Source: Mycteria americana
Taxonomy: Eukaryota > Chordata > Aves > Ciconiiformes > Ciconiidae
Assembly: GCF_035582795.1 (NCBI RefSeq)
Contig: NC_134370.1
Span: 46,921,501-46,985,500, forward strand
Length of the DNA: 64,000 nucleotides
Reading direction: 5' to 3'
Below, in pieces: positions 33,501 to 45,202 of this stretch. The translations under genes and the position numbers were made by a program. The notes below the pieces were generated by a model. The model was not told the DNA's origin, ran no database searches, and worked only from the letters and a program-made list of their open reading frames with translations. Numbering within the stretch: position 1 is the stretch's first letter; each line of letters begins with the position of its first letter.

Positions 33501-36500
33501 TAAGAGCTGGTAAACCATGCACAAGGAAGCTGCCAATACTTTCAGGACCAAGGGACATCTTCCCTTGCAGAAGACAAACGGAGTTCTGCTGTGGCAATAT
33601 AAGTGTCTAAAGTTGCAAAGAGACTTTTGGATGATGTAACCGATGTCCCCATAATGGTCAGTGGTGTTTAGTGTGAAAGTCACATTGTGTAGGAGAGACA
33701 CAGGACTTCCCTACGGTATCTGCCATGAGTTTTGTGCCAGGGGAGCCACCGGTCTCTGTGCAATAGGTCGGGCAAGTGAACACCAGCCTTCTGCTCTGCC
33801 AGCACTCATGGGATTTCTTCTGTGGGACACAACCTGCAGGTGCTGGAAATCGACAGGTCTGATGCTGGAGAGCTCAACTTTGAATCTTCACAGAAGGCAA
33901 AAGAGTCTCTGACATGTGAGCTGAGCAGGGCTGAGTTTGCCAAGGCCCTGGGGCTCAAAGCCGACTCCATGTTTGTGGACTCCATGTTCTCCCTGGCCGA
34001 CAAAGATGGCAATGGCTACATCTCCTTCCGGGAGTTCCTGGACATTTTGGTGGTCTTCATGAAAGGTGGGAGCTGGAGCTGGTCTTCATCTGTTGCGCTA
34101 AGTCCTGTTTCTAGTCTCTGGCAATGCCACCAGCAGAGTGAAGGACAAGATCCATCCAGCAGGTTAATCTGTAGACACTTCTACAGATTAAAATTCCCTT
34201 CACTTAGGACAGCTTCAACTTGAGTTATGGGGCAGCGACAATGTAATTATGTTTTCTCTAAGACTGTCTGTGAGGGGAGCTATCTCAAAGCAGTGATTTG
34301 CTGATCTGTTGCCACCATAGAAAAGTCTGCCCCACCTTCTGAATGGACCATGCATCCTGTCCTTGACAGATAATACCAGCCATATCAGATATCATATCTG
34401 ATCCCCCCTAAATGACCACTAGAAAGGTAGATTCATAGATAGAGGTGGTGAATGCCAGATTCAATCAAAGCAGCTCCCAGAAAAATCATTGCTGTGCAAA
34501 AGCACATTTTGAGTTTGCAAAATAATGCACAAGAAAGAATGTGTATCCACCTGATTTCTCACCTTGCACTTGAGAAAGTCAAGCAGAAGGGTGGCACGCT
34601 ATTCACATTCAGTCACTATTCAAGCTGTGATCAGCAGTGTGCTTTCAGTCTTTTCAGAGCTGGGTGAGACTTCCCTGGTGCAGGTCCAGACTCTCAAAGA
34701 CAATGTTTGAAAGTACTTTTGCTGATGAATATAGGATCTTGTCCTTACTTCACCTCTCTCTCTCCCCACCAGGGTCCCCAGAGGAGAAGTCCAAGGTGAT
34801 GTTCAGGATGTATGACATTGATGAGAATGGGTTCCTCTCCAAGGAGGAGTTTCTGAGGATGCTCAGGTACTTCTCATCTCTCTAGATGTTTTTACAATGT
34901 CTGTAAACATAGTTGTCTTCAAAAGCAGTTTGAAAATCCAGTTTCTGTGCTTCACTCCCTAAGGGTGCTCTGTGAGAGCCCATGGGCTCCATACTTGCAA
35001 CCAAGAGCCCATTCTCCTGTGAAACTGGCCTGTGGCTCTGCCCTGTGTTATTTGAAGGACTCAAGCTGTGGTCCTCTGAAGTTCCCATCTCCCCTCCTTG
35101 CTCTAGGTCCTTCATCGAAATCTCCAACAACTGCCTGTCAAGAGACCAGGCAGAGCAGGTGACCGAGTCCATGTTTCGGGCCTCAGGATTTCAGGACAGG
35201 GATGAGCTGACATGGGAGGATTTCCACTACATGCTGCGGGACCATGACAGCGAGCTTCGTCTCACCCAGCTCTGCATCAAAGGTCAGTGGGCAGGAGCAA
35301 TGGGTCACCCCAGGCCCTGCAGGGCTGGAGGCGATGAGCAGCACCCAATGCGTAGCTCCCAAATCTTGTTCCATCAGTCTCTCCAGCTCAACTGCAGTAA
35401 TGGGGCATCAGCTGTCGCTCCGTGTGCGACATGTTTGGGTCAGCTTAGAGCCTCTCCCCACCCCACCCCTGCCTGGGGGAGATGCTTAAACCTTGTCCAC
35501 CGCATCTCACACACTCTAAACAGCTGTTTGTCCTTTTGGGTCCTGAAAGGTGTCCCCGAGGTGCTCAAGAAAAACCTGCACAACCGTGTCTCCTTCATAA
35601 AAAAGAAAGACCCCAAAGGGTAAGCTCTCCTCCTTAGCCTTGCTGCTGCTGCTATTTATTCTGCTCTTTCTGCCCAGATGCACATCCATCTTTCACCTCA
35701 GCCTCTCCAACAAATGCTCCCACGAGGTGTTTGCACACCCAGTGCTGGGAAAGGGGGATGACCACACTGAGACACACCCATGAGCAAGCCGGATGCTGCA
35801 CAGGTGCGCAGAGGGGAGGAACTGCCTCCTGCAGAGTCCCTGTTGCATCCACTACATGGGGATGGGAGTCCTACCTTGCTTTTCAGAGGGGAGGGTTATC
35901 TTGAGTGAGTCCGGCCCATGTACTATGCAGTTAAAGTTAACGCAAGCAGGCTTGCAGGAAAGAGCTGGACACCTTCTCAGCTGAGCCTGAGCTGCAAAGT
36001 GGGGAAATGGGTACAACTTTGGCAAGCCCTTCCTGCAAGTACAGCTTTGGGCTAGGCATAGCTCTATTCCCAACAGAACCATCTCAGAGGAGGAGAAAGA
36101 CCCAAACCTGGACACTGTGAGCCACTATGTGGAGCGAGAAGGGCAAGAGCTGAGGAAGAGACCAGGCAGAAAGTGAGTACGCCCTCTCGCTGCCGGGCAC
36201 TCTTCTCGGGTTCAGGTTCAGCCTGTTTGCTGTTTCTCATGTTTCTGTGTCAGACTGGGTAGCCCTCCAGTCACATGGCACTGCTGCAAGGAGCCAGCAC
36301 CCCCATGACAGTGGTGCAACGTAGGGAAGAGATGTGAGACTGTCCCTGCAGGAGATGGCCCAGCCCAGGCAGCCACATCACAGCCTCCTGCTGGGTGAGG
36401 AGCTACGGGAACAGCCCTGTCTCAGTGGGGACAGTGCTGTAGCTGGGTCTGGGTGATGTGCCTCTGTAAAAAAAAAAAATTAAGTGGCCAACTCCAGCCC

Positions 36501-39500
36501 GGGATAGTGGTTTTTAGAGTGTATGCCTTGCCTGCAGAGAGAAGCTTTGCCTGGCAGGCCCTGTCTGTGCTCTTCTGCCCCTTGGGACACTGCTGGTTCA
36601 CCCATGGGCTGCCTGCAAGAGCTGCAGGAGAGACTCTGGTCCTCACTGCTGTGACAGCAGCAAATATTTCTACAAGGAAGCAGTTAAGTGGTTGTTATTC
36701 ATAGCCAGAATATCCTGATTTGCCTTAATAGCTCCAAGGACCTTCCTCTACCCCAGGATCAGTTTGGAGGTGGTGTGGTTTAACCCCAGCTGGCAACTAA
36801 GCACCACACAGCTGCTCACTCACTCCCCAGTGAGAATCAGAAGAGTAAAAGTGAGAAAGCTCATGGGTTGAGATAAAGACAGTTTAACAGGTAAAGCAAA
36901 AGCTGTGCATGCCAGCAAAGCAATACAAGGAATTCATTCACTACTTCCCACCAGCAGGCAGGTGTTCGGCCATCTCCAGGAAAGCAGGGCTCCATCACGC
37001 ATAACAGTTACTTGGGAAGACAAATGCCATAACTCCGAACGTGCCCCCCTTCCTTCTTCTTCCCCCAGCTTTATATGCTGAGCATGACATCATATGGTAT
37101 GGAATAGCCCTTTGGTCAGTTGGGGTCAGCTGTCCCAGCTGTGTCCCCTCCCAGCTTCTTGTCCACCCCCAGCCTACTTGCTGGTGGAGTGGTGTCAGAA
37201 GCAGAAAAGGCCTTGGCTCTGTGTAAGCACTGCTCAGCAATAGCGAAAACATCTCTGCATTATCAGTACTGTTTTTAGCACAAATCCAAAACATAGCCCC
37301 ATACTAGCTACTATGAAGAAAATTAACTTTATCCCAGGCAAAACCAGCACAGGAGGGTTGAATATTACTATGAAAATTATCTTTTCCAGTTCTTATCTAC
37401 GGTTTCATTTATGAGTCACTATCTGCACATTTGTTATCAGCTTTCAAAAGCGTGTAGACTGCAGGATCACCTGAGATCAACTGTTGACACTGTGCTCTGC
37501 AGGTCACTGCCATCACCAGTGTGCAGAGCTGGTTGCAGTGCTGTACAGGGAGAAAGACCCAAATCTGGGCAGCATGGCCCTGAGCCATACCTTGCCAGCT
37601 AAACCGCGAAATGACAGCAGCCCTCCTCTTTTGGCCAGGGTGAATCAGTACCAGCTGCATTTATACACTGAAGGGCAACGGAAGAAGTATGAGCGGAACA
37701 AAGTTCAGCAGAAGATCCAGGAGTTCAAGCGCTTCATTGAGAATTACCGGCGTCATATTGTCTGTGTGGTCCTCTTCTCCGCCATCACCGCTGGTGTGTT
37801 CGTGGAGAGAGCCTACTGTGAGTGCCCATCCAGCCGTGCTGCCCCAGATGAGGAGGGGTGCATGGGCTTGGCTCCTCAAAGCTGCTGGTTGCATGGGACA
37901 TGCTGACTTGTAAAAGGTCCCAGCACAGGTTTGGGCAACAGTGTTGGTCCTCCCCTGGAATAACCAAAGGATTACTGAGGTTGGAAGGGACCTCTGGAAA
38001 GGGTCTGGTCCAACGCCCTGTTCAGAGCAAGGCCAATTTCAAAGCTGAATCAGGCTGCTGAAGGCCTTGTCTAGAGAAGGTTTTAAGAGCTCTGAGGTTG
38101 GAGATCCCAACACCTCATTGGGCCTGTGCTAGTTTTTGACCATCCTCCCTCTGAAGATTTTTTATTTTACATCAGACCTGAATTTCCTTCAGTGAAACTC
38201 ATGCTGTTGCCTCTCATCCTTTCACTGTGCATCTCTGATGCTCAGCTCTCTCCCCTCTGTAACACCCATTAAGTGGTTGCAGACAGCCATGAGGCCTTCC
38301 CTGACGCATCTCCTCCAGCCTGAACAAGCCCATTTCCTTCAGCCTTTCCCCTACGTGACGTCCTCCAGCTCCCACCGATCCTGGTGGCCTCCACTGGACT
38401 TGCTCCAGTTTGTTGACGCCTCTCATATTGGGATGCCCAACTGAGGACACCATACCAAGGTGCACTTTCATAGTGCCCATCAGAGAAGGACAATCCCCTC
38501 CCTTGACCTCTGAGACGACCCTGTCACCCAACAGCTCTGAGGGGTCTGACATGGAGAAGAATCATGCCCTTGTCCCCATACAGCCCCTTCCCTGGTGACC
38601 TTTTCTTGGTGGAGCCATGCAGGTGGCTGTCCCCTTGTTGCAGGAAGGGTCATGGTCCTCAGCGCCAGGCACATTGACGCCCCCTCCACTCTCTCTCTCC
38701 AGACTACGCCTTTGCATCCCCCAGCACTGGAATCGCACAGACCACCTTTGTGGGGATCATCATCTCCCGGGGATCAGGTGCCTGCATCTCCTTCATGTAC
38801 TCCTACATCCTGCTCACCATGTGCCGCAACCTCATCACCGTCCTGCGGGAGACCTTCCTCAATCACTACATCCCCTTCGATGCTGCCGTGGACTTCCACC
38901 GCTGGGTTGCCATGGCAGCCCTGATTTTCTCAGGTAGGTGGGCTGCTGGGGGATGTGTCACCCACGAACCACAGCTAAAGCAGGAGGACCAGCCCATCAT
39001 GGCACAGAAGGACCAGGCAGAAGCTTGAAGACCCATATGGAGCCTGGAGAGACATAGATGCTTTGCACCAGAGAAGAGGAGGAATTGCCAGGTCCCTGGG
39101 CACATCAGCAGGGTCTGCCGCATCTCCATCCACAGCAACAGTGATGCTTTTCTCTCCTGGTTTCTGTCTCTTACAGTGCTCCACGCTGCAGGTCATGTAG
39201 TGAACATCTACATCTTCTCAGTCATGCCTCTCAGCGTGCTGTCCTGCCTCTTTTCCAGTGTCTTCATGGATGATGGGTAGGTGAAATTTAAAGCACAGTC
39301 CAGACAGTGTCCTGGGCATGGACAGGAATGAAAGTGGAAACCAGGAGTTTGCTCTGGCCACTCCATGGTGCAATCTCCTGTTCCTCTCCAGGTCACAGCT
39401 CCCACAGAAGTATTACTGGTGGTTCTTCCAGACTATTCCAGGTGAGATCACCTAGCAGGCAGACCACCTGCATGCCCATGCCCAGGATGAGCACCCTCTG

Positions 39501-42269
39501 CCCAGCCCAGGTGGTGCCCCGGTGGAGCTGCCCTGATCCCTGCTGGGACCTCCCAACCTCTTCACGCACAGGCATGACGGGAGTGCTGCTGCTCATAATC
39601 CTGGCCGTGATGTATGTGTTTGCCACACACTACTTTCGACGCGTCAGCTTCCAGGGCTTCTGGATCACCCACCATCTCTACATGCTCCTCTACGTCCTGG
39701 TAAAGCATTTGGGCTGGGCGGGTGGGGTGGTGCCGATGTATTGCAAGCCCATGGGTCAGCCTGGCCAACAAGGAGAAATAGCTGGGGAGGTCCCAAGGGA
39801 GCTGGTGGCCACAATCCTGGCTCCCCGCTGCTGTGGAGCTGCCATCAAATCCGACATGGGGCGATGGCTTACTCTGCCAAGTGCCATGCTGATGGGGGCT
39901 GCTCCCTGCCCAGGTCATCATCCACGGCAGTTACGCGCTGATCCAGCAGCCCCGCTTCCACATCTACTTCATCATCCCAGCTCTCATCTACAGCGCAGAC
40001 AAGCTGCTCAGCCTGAGCAGGAAGAAGGTGGAGATCAGTGTGGTGAAAGCCGAGCTCCTGCCCTCAGGTACCGCATCCTCCCTGGCCATACATCTGGGGC
40101 TGTAGCAATGGAAGAAACGCAGCTACCAGCCCTGCCAGCACTGAGATGGCAGCAGTTCCCAACCCAGGTGGCACATAGGTGACTCTGGCCCCAGGAAATG
40201 TCCTGCTGGCTGTCACACGTGCTGGTGGCTCAGGCTGGCACCTCCAAGAGTTACCTGCATCCCATTACACATGTTGCTCCAATGCCTTTGCAACATCCCT
40301 GCATGGCAAGGGTCTCCTGTACCACCCCCCCTACAGGTAGGGAAACTGAGGCACAGATCTCGGGCCATCACACCCTGGGATCAGTTATTTATCCAAGAAG
40401 AACTGGTTGGCCCCAGGGCTGGGCACCAGCACAGCCTCTTCAGCATCCTGAGCCCTGTGCCTGGCTCCACAGCTTATCCCCAAGCCCCCTCTCACCCACC
40501 CTGCTCACAGCTCTAGTGCTCCATCTTTCCTTGAGCCCACTCATCTCCCCCAGCCTTTCCTCTCCAATGCTCAATGTCTCCACCTTAATGAAGTCCTCAT
40601 CCCCACTCCCCACCCCCCCAGGCGTGACCCACCTCCGGTTCCAGCGGCCACAGGACTTTGACTACAAGTCTGGGCAGTGGGTGCGCATTGCCTGTGTGGC
40701 CCTGGGCACCACTGAGTACCACCCCTTCACCCTGACCTCAGCGCCGCATGAGGACACGCTGAGCCTGCATATCCGGGCTGTGGGGCCCTGGACCACCCGC
40801 CTGCGGGAGCTCTACTCCCCGGAGAGTCTGGCCCTCATCGGCAAGCTGCCCAAGGTGAGCCCCAAGCTGTTTCTCCAGGGACGGGGAGATCTGAGCCCAA
40901 GAGCATCTCAGCAATGGGTCGTGCCCAGCCTGAGGCATTTCTCCGGCCTTGAAGGTGGCCAAAGGCTGGGCAAGTGGAGGAGGGAGATGGTCTGCTGATG
41001 GCTGGCTCCCTTCCAGCTCTATCTGGATGGGCCCTTTGGGGAGGGCCACCAGGAGTGGAACAAGTTTGAGGTGTCGGTGCTGGTGGGAGGAGGCATAGGG
41101 GTGACGCCCTTTGCATCCATCCTCAAGGACCTGGTCTTCAAGTCATCCATCAGCTCTAAGCTGCTGTGTAAGAAGGTAAGAGGAAGCATCTGGAGGACAA
41201 GAGCCCTCCCAAGATGCCTCCTGCTGCTGGTGGCCTCTTCAGGGGCAAAATCCCCCACAACCAGGCTGGGAAGGAGCCCCATGGATGTGCATGGGGTGCT
41301 GACCCCATGCTGAGCCTCATCCCCGTGTGCCACAGATCTACTTCATCTGGGTGACACGCACACAGCGGCAGTTTGAGTGGCTGGCGGACATCATCCGCGA
41401 GGTGGAGGAGGCAGATGGGAACGACCTGGTCTCTGTGCACATCTACATCACGGAGCTGGCCGAGAAGTTCGACCTGCGCACCACCATGCTGGTGAGCCTG
41501 GCCACCTGCCGGGGAGGGTGCCATGCCATGCTGGGCCATCTGATGTGCACTGATTTATCTTCCAGTACATCTGCGAGCGGCACTTCCAGAAGGTCCTGAA
41601 CAAGAGCCTGTTCACAGGGCTGCGCTCCATCACCCATTTTGGGCGCCCTCCCTTTGTACCCTTCTTCAACTCGCTGCAGGAGGTGCACCCTGAGGTCAGC
41701 GCCTGGCTGGGGACAGGAGGGTGGGCACCCCATGGCCAATGCGGAGGACTGGTCCCAGCCTGTCCCCAAGGACCTGAAGACATTGGTGGCACCCGCACCA
41801 AGAGCAGGGCAGAAGGGGCATGAACCCCATTTTCCCTCCAGAGCCAGGATGAGCTGCAAGAGTCAGCAATGCCCCGTACCAGCCAAACACCCCCCACTAT
41901 GGCAAGATCCTGGCTGCAGCCACTGCCCAGAGTGGACAGAGACCCTGGGGGATCCCATCCTTCCTCCATGGCCCCAGCAGCTCCCTGGGGAATTGACAAC
42001 CTCCCCAAAACCCTCCTCAGGCTGGGAGAGACTGCTCTGCCAGCATCCATGCCCAAAGCTGCCAGAGGACAAGGGGCCAAGCAGGGCTGGGCTGGGGGAG
42101 AGCTGGTCCTGCTGGGTTTGACCCCTTTGGCTCCCTCGTTCCCCAGGTGCAGAAGATCGGGGTGTTCAGCTGTGGCCCGCCCGGGATGACAAAGAGCGTG
42201 GAAAAGGCTTGTCAGCAGCTGAACAAGAAGGACCAGACCTACTTTGCACATCACTATGAGAATTTCTGA
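21563..42269 (+). CDS. DUOX2: DUOX2, dual oxidase 2 (complete, 33 coding exons)
   Basis: This plasma-membrane NADPH oxidase releases H2O2 outside the cell. Coding exons: 21563-21611, 22292-22375, 23942-24106, 25191-25378, 26703-26904, 27476-27642, 27729-27789, 27936-28032, 28227-28314, 28674-28782, 29117-29280, 29728-29894, 30095-30213, 31582-31719, 32036-32149, 32771-32973, 33229-33414, 33840-34065, 34773-34866, 35107-35282, 35550-35619, 36077-36172, 37549-37817, 38703-38933, 39177-39276, 39392-39441, 39572-39699, 39914-40067, 40622-40854, 41017-41175, 41336-41491, 41566-41694, 42147-42269. All are GT-AG and phases agree, giving about 1564 residues (human 1548). Order: signal peptide, peroxidase-like ectodomain, TM1, PH-like region, EF-hands, six-helix ferric reductase domain, FAD and NADPH lobes, C-terminus HHYENF. 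The least certain junction is the start of exon 24: 37549 keeps frame, whereas the stronger-looking acceptor ending at 37502 does not. DUOX2 rather than DUOX1 rests mainly on its place beside DUOXA2 and SORD. Confidence 0.93.
24131..24178. repeat. Two-copy 20-bp tandem ending in a perfect hairpin, DUOX2 intron 4
   Basis: Units gtggaaaaatgttggttcaa (24131-24150) and a near copy (24151-24170). The arms atgttggt (24160-24167) and accaacat (24171-24178) form an 8-bp stem with a 3-base loop, immediately after exon 4. Confidence 0.7.
25379..26702. other. DUOX2 intron 5 (no further feature)
   Basis: A 1.3-kb AT-richer intron. I recognise no repeat family, nested gene or RNA gene. Confidence 0.45.
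30284..30330. repeat. 20-bp tandem carrying two AP-1 core sites, DUOX2 intron 14
   Basis: The unit gtgactcagtgacatagct is repeated about two and a half times. It places TGACTCA at 30298-30304 and 30318-30324, exactly 20 bp apart. Confidence 0.75.
31582..32149 (+). other. DUOX2: DUOX2 first transmembrane helix and flanks (exons 15-16)
   Basis: Exon 15 ends with the start of a hydrophobic helix ([12 protein letters not shown]). Exon 16 completes it with TLFVAWIVA, followed by basic RKRDFKK, the expected stop-transfer on the cytoplasmic side. The intron between them (31720-32035) is short, with a weak donor (gtttgc), and contains its own in-frame extension and poly(A) signals. Confidence 0.85.
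31720..31945 (+). promoter_or_regulatory. DUOX2: In-frame intron 15 extension with poly(A) signals
   Basis: Reading through the weak exon 15 donor keeps frame for 39 more codons (stop TGA 31836-31838). The added residues continue the hydrophobic helix ([12 protein letters not shown]) and then give a basic HQRKG. AATAAA follows at 31899-31904 and 31940-31945, within the same 316-bp intron. Confidence 0.5.
32228..32465 (+). repeat. CR1 LINE 3' fragment, DUOX2 intron 16
   Basis: Forward CR1 3' end, diverged. It contains 'ggctggatataaggag', 'aactatttccccaggagga' (usual form 'atttcttcactgaa'), 'gcccagagaggttgtgcag' and the 'ccttccaacctgagtc' tail. Confidence 0.65.
32771..33414 (+). other. DUOX2: DUOX2 PH-like region (exons 17-18)
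   Basis: Residues about 638-767. Features are a beta-rich stretch, [22 protein letters not shown], split here for length as ILSSNKRN and [10 protein letters not shown], and the helical TREQR-type segment [13 protein letters not shown]. It matches the cytosolic module that in mammalian DUOX sits between TM1 and the EF-hands. Confidence 0.8.
33999..34034 (+). other. DUOX2: DUOX2 EF-hand 1 calcium loop
   Basis: Loop [12 protein letters not shown], about residues 821-832, has all canonical Ca2+ ligand positions (D1, D3, N5, Y7, S9, E12). Ca2+ binding here activates the oxidase in the family. Confidence 0.95.
34814..34849 (+). other. DUOX2: DUOX2 EF-hand 2 calcium loop
   Basis: Loop [12 protein letters not shown], about residues 857-868, is canonical at positions 1, 3, 5, 9 and 12. 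It lies in its own 94-bp exon. A third, degenerate EF-like helix pair follows in exon 21 ([18 protein letters not shown]). Confidence 0.95.
36771..37351 (-). mobile_element. Solo LTR of an avian endogenous retrovirus, DUOX2 intron 23
   Basis: 581 bp. On the minus strand it starts TGTGCTGGTTTTGCC and ends AAACCACACCA, so it has TG...CA ends. It is flanked on both sides by the same 5-bp direct repeat GGAGG (36766-36770 and 37352-37356). A TATAAA box lies on the minus strand at 37071-37076. No internal viral genes remain, as expected after LTR-LTR recombination. It looks like an LTR family common in neoavian birds; I do not give a family name. Confidence 0.85.
37549..40067 (+). other. DUOX2: DUOX2 ferric reductase transmembrane domain (exons 24-29)
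   Basis: Six helices bind two hemes and carry electrons across the membrane. Visible parts are [14 protein letters not shown] before the first helix, [35 protein letters not shown] and [10 protein letters not shown] (heme histidines), the extracellular loop [13 protein letters not shown], and [20 protein letters not shown] with the second histidine pair. Confidence 0.92.
37958..38535 (-). repeat. CR1 LINE 3' fragment, DUOX2 intron 24
   Basis: About 575 bp in reverse. It begins 'ttactgaggttggaaggga' and passes through 'gttcagagcaaggccaa', 'cctccagcctgaacaagccc' and 'tggtggcctccactggact' to 'ccctcccttgacctctg'. It ends about 170 bp before exon 25. Confidence 0.8.
40622..42269 (+). other. DUOX2: DUOX2 FAD- and NADPH-binding lobes (exons 30-34)
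   Basis: FAD site [11 protein letters not shown]; nucleotide loop [33 protein letters not shown] end [14 protein letters not shown]; terminal HHYENF as in other DUOX/NOX proteins. No catalytic motif is missing. Confidence 0.95.
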
Positions 42270-43020
42270 CCCTACCCCATGCCGTTTCACCCCCAGGCTG
42301 CAATCTTCATTGGAAACGTGTGTTCAACCCCAGCACCTGTGCGGCAATGCTTTGGGTGGTCATGGTCCTGGGCTCCCACCCACCACCATCCCCAGGAGAA
42401 AGCCATCCATTGCTGACAGCATGGATGCTGAGACCCGCAGAGATGAGACCAGCACGCAGTGCACTCGTAAAGCGTTGCCATCCCAGCATCGCCCCACACA
42501 GCCCTGGTGTGAACCCCTGAGCCCAGGGCATCCTGCTACTATCTATGCACTCCTGCAGCCCCATGCCCAGGGTCAGGCTGGCATGTCCCAATCCAGAAAA
42601 CCCAGTGTTCGAGTCAAGCCTGGCTCTGCCACCTTAATCCCACAAGACAGAGCCCACAAGCTGCTGGGTCACACAGGGAATGGCTCTGAACAGCTTTGGG
42701 GAACAGGTTGGTGCATGTACAACCTGAAGTCACAGCACTTGGCCCCAAGACCTGGGCAGCACACACTGGAGGTGAGGACACAGAGAGCTCCCCACCATCC
42801 CTCTCCTTGAAACAGGCTCAGCTTTCCTAATGCACCCGTTTGTTCCTGCTTGTTAGCGCTCCGAGCCTTCCCTGGGTTTGCATAGGGCCTTAAGTTGTGT
42901 TTGCGTTGGCTTCTTTCAGCAGTGCCACCATCCCTTGATCAGGGATCATTTGTGCTTGTTTAACTAATGCCTGGCTTTGCATCACTGTGCTGCTGCGCTC
43001 GCAGGCTGTGATTGAGCTTA

Positions 43021-43026
43021 AATAAA
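43021..43026 (+). promoter_or_regulatory. DUOX2: DUOX2 poly(A) signal
   Basis: AATAAA 752 bp after the stop, followed by a T-rich segment (gaatttttaaaacattttc). This is the likely end of the DUOX2 transcript. Confidence 0.65.
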
Positions 43027-43049
43027 GCTGATGATTGAATTTTTAAAAC

Positions 43050-44050
43050 ATTTTCTTGCCTCCTGCAGTTGGTTTTGGTCACCTGGAGACCTGAGGCATA
43101 GTGCTGGCCTTGCTCCTGTTAAAGAGTATTTACGCCAGCCCACTGGGAAATGGGTTAAACAGGAGTGAGTTTCCCTTGCACTGGTGATGTATATGGGGTG
43201 GACTGGGGAGGGGGGGAATACAGATTTGAGCCCAGGCACAGCCCCATAGACTGTGTCCTACCACGCTCAGCACCTCCCAGCAATGCCCCAACAGTGGCAA
43301 TGCCCCCCAGCAAGACTTGGCACAGGAGCAAATTACAGCCAAGGAGCCCAAAGAGGCTGAGCCATGGGAATAGCTTCAGTCCTTGGGGTGTTAAACATCC
43401 CCCCAAGACCACAGGGAGTATCTCTACATTTCATGAGAATAACAGGGTCCTGCAATGGCCAGCAGTCCACCAGCCGTGCCAATGGGGCTCCCCCCAGCAC
43501 AGGAATTGGGGGCCAGGAGAGCCCCACAGTTCAGCAAGAAGCCCCAGCTCACCCCCACTGCCAAAAGCTGGGCAGCCTTCCCCTCCCCAGCCATCACACA
43601 CCCTTCAGCAAAGTGCATTTTAGCAATTCTTGGATGGGCTCCGCTAACGCCACATCTGATTACAGGGTCAGGCTCCCAGGTAGGTTTTACCTGCTCAGGC
43701 TGACACATTAACAACTCAGTTTACTCTGAGCAGGACTTTGACTGCTTCTCCTTCTGCCTATGGGAAGTTCCCCTGGGTCACATCTTAGCCTCTTAAAACA
43801 CAGCATGGACTTGCAGACTTCCACCTCTGCCAAGATTAACTTAGCCACTTCTGCAATAAATACAAGCTTTGATTTGCAAGCAGTTGGGTCATTTAAGGTT
43901 TCATGGTCCTGCCAGCATTGAGCTCGCCTGCAACCTGGCGAGACCCAGCAGCGCAACAGCCCAGCGGTCTGCACAGTCCCCAGGGCCGAAAGTCAGAAAC
44001 CCCTTCAAACCACCCACCCAACACTTCAGTGGACACAGACACATCAGGTA
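43050..44050. other. Gap between converging DUOX2 and SORD transcripts
   Basis: About 1 kb between the two presumed poly(A) sites. No gene or clear repeat was seen. Confidence 0.4.
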
Positions 44051-44057
44051 GGTAGCA

Positions 44058-44063
44058 TTTATT
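44058..44063 (-). promoter_or_regulatory. SORD: Candidate SORD poly(A) signal
   Basis: AATAAA on the minus strand, 1.14 kb past the SORD stop codon. It would give a 3' UTR of about 1.15 kb (45202-44045). Confidence 0.5.
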
Positions 44064-45202
44064 GAGGAAAGTTCAGTACCGGCCCAAGAAAGGGACTGAT
44101 CTCCCAGTATTAAAATTAATATGATTGTAATCAAAGATTAGATTTTGTAATGTGCAACCTGCTACCTCACTAGTACCTTGTTCATGGCTCACAAACTCAG
44201 CAGGAAGGCCCGATATCCCCAAAAAGTTATGATTCATTTGCAGTGGTAAAACCTTTGAGTGATGCTGTCCCCTTACTTCTCACCTGCACTTCCCTCCATG
44301 CTAAAAGCTAGCTGTGCCCCTCAACTGCAGCCCCTCCTTGGGAGCCACATAAGGACAAGGCTCTCTGCAGTCCCAGCCGGAGACAGGGCAGTTTACCTGC
44401 AAACACACTCCAGCCTGCTCTGCAAAGGTCCTTTCTGCCCCACAGGGAGCTGCTGGGGGGGATTACACAGCAAATATGGTCCCAGCTGGCCTCCAGACTA
44501 TGTTCTCCAAAAAGCCCTGGGCTCTGGGACCACAGTTTGCTATTTGCAGAGCATGGAGAGAATGACCTCAATGTGCAGACAGTTCCTGCAGAGATGGGCT
44601 GGCCAGGCTTTGTTCCACAGGCTGTTACAGTCCCTGAGCATCCCCAAGGGAAGGTGCAACTGGAACATGGAGTATTCATGTAGGGCTATCCCGAGTGCAG
44701 GGATTGCCACATGGCAAGAGCTACGGCAACCACAGCCCCAGGGCAGTGCTGGTGCAGGAAGGTGGAACGCCAGCATCTCCATCCTCGCTTCACCCATGTG
44801 GCTGGTGACACCCTCCTGCAGCACGTCTGCACAGACAAACGCCCTGGCCACGCAGGTGGCTCTGCCCAATACATGCAGAGAGACCCAGGCTCTTCTGTGC
44901 ATGGGCTCTGACGGAGAAGAGCCAACCATGTGAACCATTCTCTCTAACCAAACAGCAGCGTTTTGATTCAAGCTATTCCCTATTGGTTCTCCATTTGTAG
45001 TTACCTGTTAATACTCTAACGGTATGTCCCTCAGTGCCATTCACCCTCATTATCATTTGATTTTCTAGCTCTATTACAAAGCAGCGCCTGCATAAGGTGA
45101 CTGTGTAAACATGCAACAGCCATACATCAGCTTCCTGCGGCCTCATGATTCGCATCTCAGGCAGGCAGTGTAACAGGGGAGAGGGCCAGGCACCATGGCA
45201 TC

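Noticed and set aside
39307-40182. 291-codon open frame
   Set aside because: It spans three true DUOX2 exons partly out of frame and with introns included, so it is chance openness in GC-rich DNA.
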